From positions 1 through 48,156 of the forward strand of contig JAICQQ010000040.1 in NCBI GenBank assembly GCA_025937785.1: a DNA stretch of 48,156 bases, written 5' to 3'. Source of the DNA: Polyangiaceae bacterium. GTDB taxonomy: Bacteria > Myxococcota_A > Polyangia > Polyangiales > Polyangiaceae. A model generated the notes under the pieces. That model saw only the letters and a program-made list of their open reading frames with translations. It had not been told where the DNA came from and did not search any database. How positions within the stretch are numbered: position 1 is the first letter of the stretch; each line of letters begins with the position of its first letter. Below are positions 44,420-48,156 of the stretch, piece by piece. Both the position numbers and the translations under genes were made by a program.

Positions 44420-45540
44420 CGGTGCGTCCGATGCACTCGGTTTCGTTTCGCAGCGGCCTGCAGATAGACATGCCGCTCTTGCTCGGTGTGGTGGCCATCG
44501 CCACCATGGGCGTCGTCAACCTGTACAGCGCGACCAGCCCGTACATGGGGGCCGGCGAACGCGCCGGCCTCGCCGACATCTACGTCTCCCAGATTTACTG
44601 GATCGTCGTCGGGTTCTTGCTCGGTATTCTGGTGGCGGCGATCGACTACCGCCATTTCGAACGTATTACGCCGATCCTCTACACCGGGGGCCTGGTGTGT
44701 TTGGCGCTGGTGTTCGTATTCTCCCAGACCCGGGGCTCACATCGCTGGATCAGCATCGGCGCCTTCAACTTCCAGCCGAGCGAGTTCATGAAGATACCGG
44801 TCGTGCTCATGGTAGCTCGACACCTTCACAACGACCCGAAAACCGAAGCGCGTACGCTCGTGGATCTGGTATTGCCTGCGCTCTGGACGTTCATTCCGGT
44901 GGCCGCGGTGATGGCGCAGCCCGATTTGGGGACGTCGATGATCTATCTGGCGTCCACGATCTCGATTTTGGCGATCGTCAAAATCCGGCGCGCCAGCGTG
45001 CTTTGGGCCCTGAGCGCGGGCTTGACGACCGGTTGGCTCGTGTGGAAGTTTGGGCTCCGCGAATACCAGAAAAATCGCATCACGAGCTTCTTGAATCCCG
45101 ACGCAGACCTGATCGACACGGGCTGGCACGCAAAGCAGGCGCTCACCGCCATCGGCAACGGCGGTCTGACCGGGGAGGGCTTCATGCGCGGGACACAGAA
45201 CCAATTCGGTTTTTTGCCCGACCAACATTCCGATTTCCCGTTCGCGGTGCTCGCCGAAGATTGGGGGCTCCTCGGCTGTGCGGTTTTGCTCGGGCTGTAT
45301 TGCTTCATCAGCATTTGGGCGATCCACATCGCTTCCCAGGCCAAAGATCGCTTTGGTGCTGCGATCGCCGTCGGCTCAGGGTCGATCTTCTTCTGGCATG
45401 CGGCGTTCAACGTGGGCATGTCGCTCGGGCTGCTGCCCGTGGTCGGTGTCACGCTCCCGCTGTTCTCGTATGGTGGCTCGAGCGCTGTGACCATGCTGAT
45501 CTCGCTGGGCCTGTTGATGAGCGTGTCGATGCGCCGCTAG
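44416..45540 (+). CDS. rodA: RodA peptidoglycan glycosyltransferase (SEDS family)
   Basis: A 374-residue protein with ten membrane helices. SEDS signatures are RGSHRWISIGAFNFQPSEFM near 107-126, KQALTAIGNGGLTGEGFMRG near 236-255, FLPDQHSDFPFAVLAEDWGL near 262-281 (including the essential Asp) and the C-terminal PLFSYGGSSAVT near 350-361. RodA polymerises lipid II into glycan strands and works with PBP2. The GTG start overlaps mrdA; it is the last core elongation gene here. Confidence 0.95.
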   Translation: MTVRPMHSVSFRSGLQIDMPLLLGVVAIATMGVVNLYSATSPYMGAGERAGLADIYVSQIYWIVVGFLLGILVAAIDYRHFERITPILYTGGLVCLALVFVFSQTRGSHRWISIGAFNFQPSEFMKIPVVLMVARHLHNDPKTEARTLVDLVLPALWTFIPVAAVMAQPDLGTSMIYLASTISILAIVKIRRASVLWALSAGLTTGWLVWKFGLREYQKNRITSFLNPDADLIDTGWHAKQALTAIGNGGLTGEGFMRGTQNQFGFLPDQHSDFPFAVLAEDWGLLGCAVLLGLYCFISIWAIHIASQAKDRFGAAIAVGSGSIFFWHAAFNVGMSLGLLPVVGVTLPLFSYGGSSAVTMLISLGLLMSVSMRR

Positions 45541-45606
45541 CACTGCCGCCGTATTCTGGGGCGCGGGCGGCTTTCGACGCGCGCGGCGGGCGCCTATATT
45601 GGATGC

Positions 45607-47466
45607 GTGCCCCCGAGCGCAACCGGTCCCGGCGCTGCCGCCCCCCAGCACCCTTCCGAGCACGACGGAGGCCGGTTCCCGATCGCGGGGGTCGCTCGAT
45701 CGAGCGGGCGCGCGTTCGCTCTGGTGTGGCGCACGCACCACCGGCTGACGTTGGTACTCGCGGCCCTGACCCTGGTCGCCGGGGCTCTGCCTCCGCTTGG
45801 CGCTTACGTCGGTAAACTCATCGTAGACGGAGTAGTCGCGGCGATCCGTTCCGGTGCCGACGCAGACACCACGCGCGTGCTCTGGCTCGTTGCCGCCGAG
45901 TTCTCGATCGTGGCGCTGAACGCCGGCGCGCAGAAAGGGCTCGACGTCAGCCAGAGCCTGCTCAGAGCGTTACTCGGCCAACGAGTGAATGAACTCATCC
46001 TCGAAAAGGCCCTGACACTGTCACTCGACCAGTTCGAAGACAGCGAGTTCTACGATCGCATGACGCGCGCGCGCCGCGAGGCATCCACTCGACCGCTGTC
46101 GCTCGTGAATCGAGCGTTCGGGTTGTGCCAAAGCGGCATCAGTCTGGTCGCCTATGCGAGCCTGGTGTTGGCCTTTTCGCCGTGGGCGCTCTTGCTGTTG
46201 GGCGTAGCCGCGCTGCCGGCGTTCCTCGCTGAAAAGCGCTTCAGCGAGGACGCCTTCCGCTTGTTTCGCTGGCGTGCGCCCGAAACGCGCAAGCAGATGT
46301 ACCTCGAGACCGTGATGGCGCGCGAAGATCACGCCAAAGAGGTGAAGCTGTTCGGTTTAGGTCCGCTCTTGCTCGATCGCTACCGGGGGATCTTCCACAA
46401 AGCTTACGCCGAAGATCGCGCCCTGGCCTACAGGCGAGGCATCTATGGTTTCGTGCTCGGGCTCTTGAGTACCCTTGCCTTGTACGCGGCGTACGCGTGG
46501 ACGGCGCTGGCGACCGTGCACGGCGAGCTGACGCTGGGAGACATGACCATGTACCTGCTGGTGTTCAAGCAGGGCCAGTCGACGCTCACGTCAGCGCTCC
46601 GCGGCATCGGCGGCCTCTACGAAGACAATTTGTACCTGTCGAATCTGCACGAGTTTCTCGAGCAACCCAGCCATGCGTTCGGTGGCGCTGCCACGGAGGG
46701 TACACTTCCCGGCGATGGTCTCCGGCTGGAGCACGTGAGCTTCACCTACGCGGGGGCGAACGAGCCGGCCGTGGACGACGTCTCGTTGCACCTCGGTCCG
46801 GGTGAGAAGCTCGCGTTGGTCGGTGAAAACGGCGCGGGGAAGACCACCTTGATCAAGCTGGTCGCGGGGCTTTACCAACCCGAGCGCGGCCGCGTTCTGT
46901 TCGAGGGGCGCGACGTCCGTGAGTGGTCACGGGCCGCGCTGCATGCGCGCATCGGCGTCATCTTTCAGGACTTCGTGCGCTACCAGCTGCTCTTCGGCGA
47001 AAACATCGGCGCTGGTGACGTCGCGGGCTTCGACGACGAGGCTCGCTGGCGCGTCGCTGGCGAGCGCGGCATGGCGGACGCAGTCGCGACGACTCTACCC
47101 GAGGGTTACCACACCCAGCTCGGGCGCTGGTTCACGGGCGGGGTGGAGCTTTCGGGGGGCCAATGGCAGAAGGTGGCCCTGGCGCGCGCCTTCATGCGCG
47201 AGTCGGCCCAGCTACTGGTGCTCGATGAACCCACCAGCGCCATGGACGCCGAAGCCGAGGCGGCGATCTTCCAGCGACTGAAGGAGTTGAGCCGTGACAA
47301 GATGGCAATCCTGATCTCCCACCGCTTCTCCACGGTGCGCATGGCGGACCGGATCATCGTGCTCGATAGGGGCCGTATCCGGGAGGAGGGTTCGCACGAA
47401 ACCCTCGTGGCGAACGGCGGCCGCTACGCTCATTTGTTTGCGCTCCAAGCAGCGGGCTATCGCTGA
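45607..47466 (+). CDS. ABC exporter, fused membrane and ATPase domains
   Basis: A 619-residue half-transporter with a GTG start. It has an N-terminal six-helix exporter domain (about 35-350) and an ATPase domain with Walker A GENGAGKTTL (about 406-415), the signature LSGGQWQKVALARA near 515-528, Walker B LLVLDEPTSAMD near 536-547 and a switch His in ILISHRFSTVRMAD. Such proteins dimerise and export lipids, peptides or drugs. It lies 66 bases after rodA on the same strand, so it may be read with the elongation genes, but there is no direct sequence tie to wall synthesis. Substrate unknown; a lipid-linked or lipopeptide cargo is as likely as a drug. Confidence 0.92.
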   Translation: MPPSATGPGAAAPQHPSEHDGGRFPIAGVARSSGRAFALVWRTHHRLTLVLAALTLVAGALPPLGAYVGKLIVDGVVAAIRSGADADTTRVLWLVAAEFSIVALNAGAQKGLDVSQSLLRALLGQRVNELILEKALTLSLDQFEDSEFYDRMTRARREASTRPLSLVNRAFGLCQSGISLVAYASLVLAFSPWALLLLGVAALPAFLAEKRFSEDAFRLFRWRAPETRKQMYLETVMAREDHAKEVKLFGLGPLLLDRYRGIFHKAYAEDRALAYRRGIYGFVLGLLSTLALYAAYAWTALATVHGELTLGDMTMYLLVFKQGQSTLTSALRGIGGLYEDNLYLSNLHEFLEQPSHAFGGAATEGTLPGDGLRLEHVSFTYAGANEPAVDDVSLHLGPGEKLALVGENGAGKTTLIKLVAGLYQPERGRVLFEGRDVREWSRAALHARIGVIFQDFVRYQLLFGENIGAGDVAGFDDEARWRVAGERGMADAVATTLPEGYHTQLGRWFTGGVELSGGQWQKVALARAFMRESAQLLVLDEPTSAMDAEAEAAIFQRLKELSRDKMAILISHRFSTVRMADRIIVLDRGRIREEGSHETLVANGGRYAHLFALQAAGYR

Positions 47467-47515
47467 GCTAGTGCCGGGAGGGCGCTGGCGTGTGGGGCGC
47501 GATCGGCGGCATTAG

Positions 47516-47685
47516 AATGTGAAACATGCAATGGGAATAAGAACTGGGAATGGGTCTTCGGGACAGCGCACTGCTTCATACAGCTCGCGGTGAGACCGAA
47601 CGTGGTCGGCGTGCTTCCGGCTTCGAGCGCGTCATGCTTTGGGCTAGGCATTCCCAGTTTCCATTTCCATTGCATGTTCCACATT
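47516..47685. repeat. Long imperfect inverted repeat (37-base arms)
   Basis: The left arm (47516-47552) and the reverse complement of the right arm (47649-47685) agree at 32 of 37 positions; all five differences are transitions. The arms share AATGTG, AACATGCAATGG and AACTGGGAATG blocks. The 96 bases between hold no plausible ORF. The arms are A/T-rich compared with the neighbourhood. No target-site duplication flanks them (ttag versus tcaa). Could be a small non-autonomous repeat of the MITE or REP type, or a long RNA hairpin after the ABC exporter gene. Confidence 0.75.
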
Positions 47686-47716
47686 TCAAAAGGGCCAGGA
47701 AACGGGCAACCGAGCT

Positions 47717-47747
47717 TCTCGGGCGAGGCGAGGCGCCCCGCCCGAGA
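47717..47747. terminator. GC-rich stem-loop, possible terminator
   Basis: TCTCGGGCG at 47717-47725 and CGCCCGAGA at 47739-47747 make a nine-pair stem with a 13-base loop that can pair further inside. There is no long T-run, only CTCTTTC after it. It may end the transcript of the ABC exporter or of the unidentified gene from the other side. Confidence 0.35.
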
Positions 47748-47875
47748 GCGGTGCTCTTTCGAACGCTCGGATGATGCTCGAGGGTTCCTGTCAGTCTGAA
47801 AAATTGTGCCCACGCCGGCTCTCGACTAAGATCTGACAATTCCAGGCGAACTGAGCCGCAGCCTGCAGCATTGTT

Positions 47876-47895
47876 CATTATGCATGCATTATGCA
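47876..47895. repeat. Tandem CATTATGCA repeat with central palindrome
   Basis: CATTATGCA at 47876-47884 is repeated at 47887-47895, giving an 11-base period, and the junction forms the perfect palindrome ATGCATGCAT (47880-47889). An 11-base period keeps both copies on one face of the helix, as for paired regulator sites. No promoter elements are clear next to it. The rest of 47467-47965 shows no credible gene. Confidence 0.45.
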
Positions 47896-47965
47896 CTCTG
47901 CTGCACGGCCTCCGCCCCGTTCAGTACGCCGGCAAGGGCGTCGAGTAAGAGGCCTGGCGGAGCGA

Positions 47966-48156
47966 TCAGGAAAGCGCGCCCGAAGCGGCGGTGGCTTCGA
48001 CGGGGTCGTGGTCGGGTTCCCCAAGGACCTTGGAGTAGCCCCCGAACCCGAGGGCGTCGAGCATCACCCGGTCGGCGGCTCGGTTCCGGTGGATCAGGGT
48101 CACGACGTGGTTCGAGACGATGGCGTCGTTGGCGACACCGTGCCGCTGGATCACTG
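47966..48156 (-). CDS. 3' end of an unidentified gene (5' end outside window)
   Basis: The minus-strand frame enters from the right edge and stops at TGA 47968-47966, giving at least 62 C-terminal residues. Codon third positions are overwhelmingly G or C (almost 90% in this stretch), as in the clear genes of the window, so I take it as real coding sequence. The residues include LIHRNRAADRVMLDALGFGG and a Pro/Asp/Ala tail. I do not recognise the protein. No start can be given. Confidence 0.5.
   Translation of the reverse strand, partial: VIQRHGVANDAIVSNHVVTLIHRNRAADRVMLDALGFGGYSKVLGEPDHDPVEATAASGALS

Overview
The window is GC-rich (strong G/C third-position bias in nearly every gene) and gene-dense. 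It looks like chromosomal DNA of a Gram-negative bacterium of the Myxococcota, probably a Polyangia/Sorangium-type organism. This is inferred from the mix of many lipoproteins and outer-membrane barrels, a small OPX polysaccharide exporter next to a barrel, eukaryote-like modules (two-RRM protein, ribonuclease-inhibitor-type LRR lipoprotein, C2-like plus PDZ lipoprotein), several unassigned small proteins, and housekeeping genes interleaved with surface genes. I saw no rRNA, tRNA, CRISPR array, integrase, transposase or prophage.

Layout. 1-936: end of an OM beta-barrel and an OPX exporter lipoprotein. 944-2053 (-): OM barrel. 2141-5592 (+): maf, GT-C glycosyltransferase, an 87-residue orphan with its own promoter, rluD-type pseudouridine synthase. 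5658-7931 (-): small membrane protein, flippase-like membrane protein, LRR lipoprotein. 8087-9728 (+): a lone MoxR ATPase and a lipoprotein. 9746-12884 (-): asnS, a class II glutamine-amidotransferase-fold protein without its nucleophile Cys, and a lipoprotein. 12936-15710 (+): C2/PDZ lipoprotein, ygfZ, cysteine synthase. 15735-16520 (-): crotonase. 16587-21733 (+): tightly overlapping mazG, rlmN, biotin carboxylase and phosphohexomutase. 21744-26685 (-): ribbon-helix-helix regulator, lepA and an M16 protease pair (one active, one inactive). 27074-29605 (+): two paralogous calcium-loop solenoid lipoproteins and an RluB/RsuA-type pseudouridine synthase. 29745-33423 (-): unknown helical protein, a zinc-ribbon plus UvrD-tail-like protein, and a large secreted esterase. 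33558-36929 (+): pepP, barrel, Cys-rich secreted protein, lipoprotein. 36987-37616 (+): unknown protein. 37627-38553 (-): lipid/diacylglycerol kinase. 38749-39624 (+): two-RRM protein. 39939-47466 (+): mreB-mreC-mreD-mrdA-rodA (the cell-elongation machine) followed by an ABC exporter. 47467-48156: non-coding DNA with a long imperfect inverted repeat, then the 3' end of an unidentified gene.

Functional themes are envelope building (OPX export, MreBCD/PBP2/RodA, lipid kinase, flippase-like protein, GT-C enzyme), RNA modification and translation (AsnRS, LepA, RlmN, two pseudouridine synthases, RRM protein) and nucleotide sanitation (Maf, MazG). The least explained items are the cysteine-less amidotransferase fold, the paired Ca-loop lipoproteins whose missing loop sits at the same register, the zinc-ribbon/UvrD-tail protein, the RRM protein with a repeat-bearing leader, the RHH gene with a palindrome inside its promoter, and the terminal inverted repeat. 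No single stretch clearly forms a complete new multi-gene defence or biosynthetic system.
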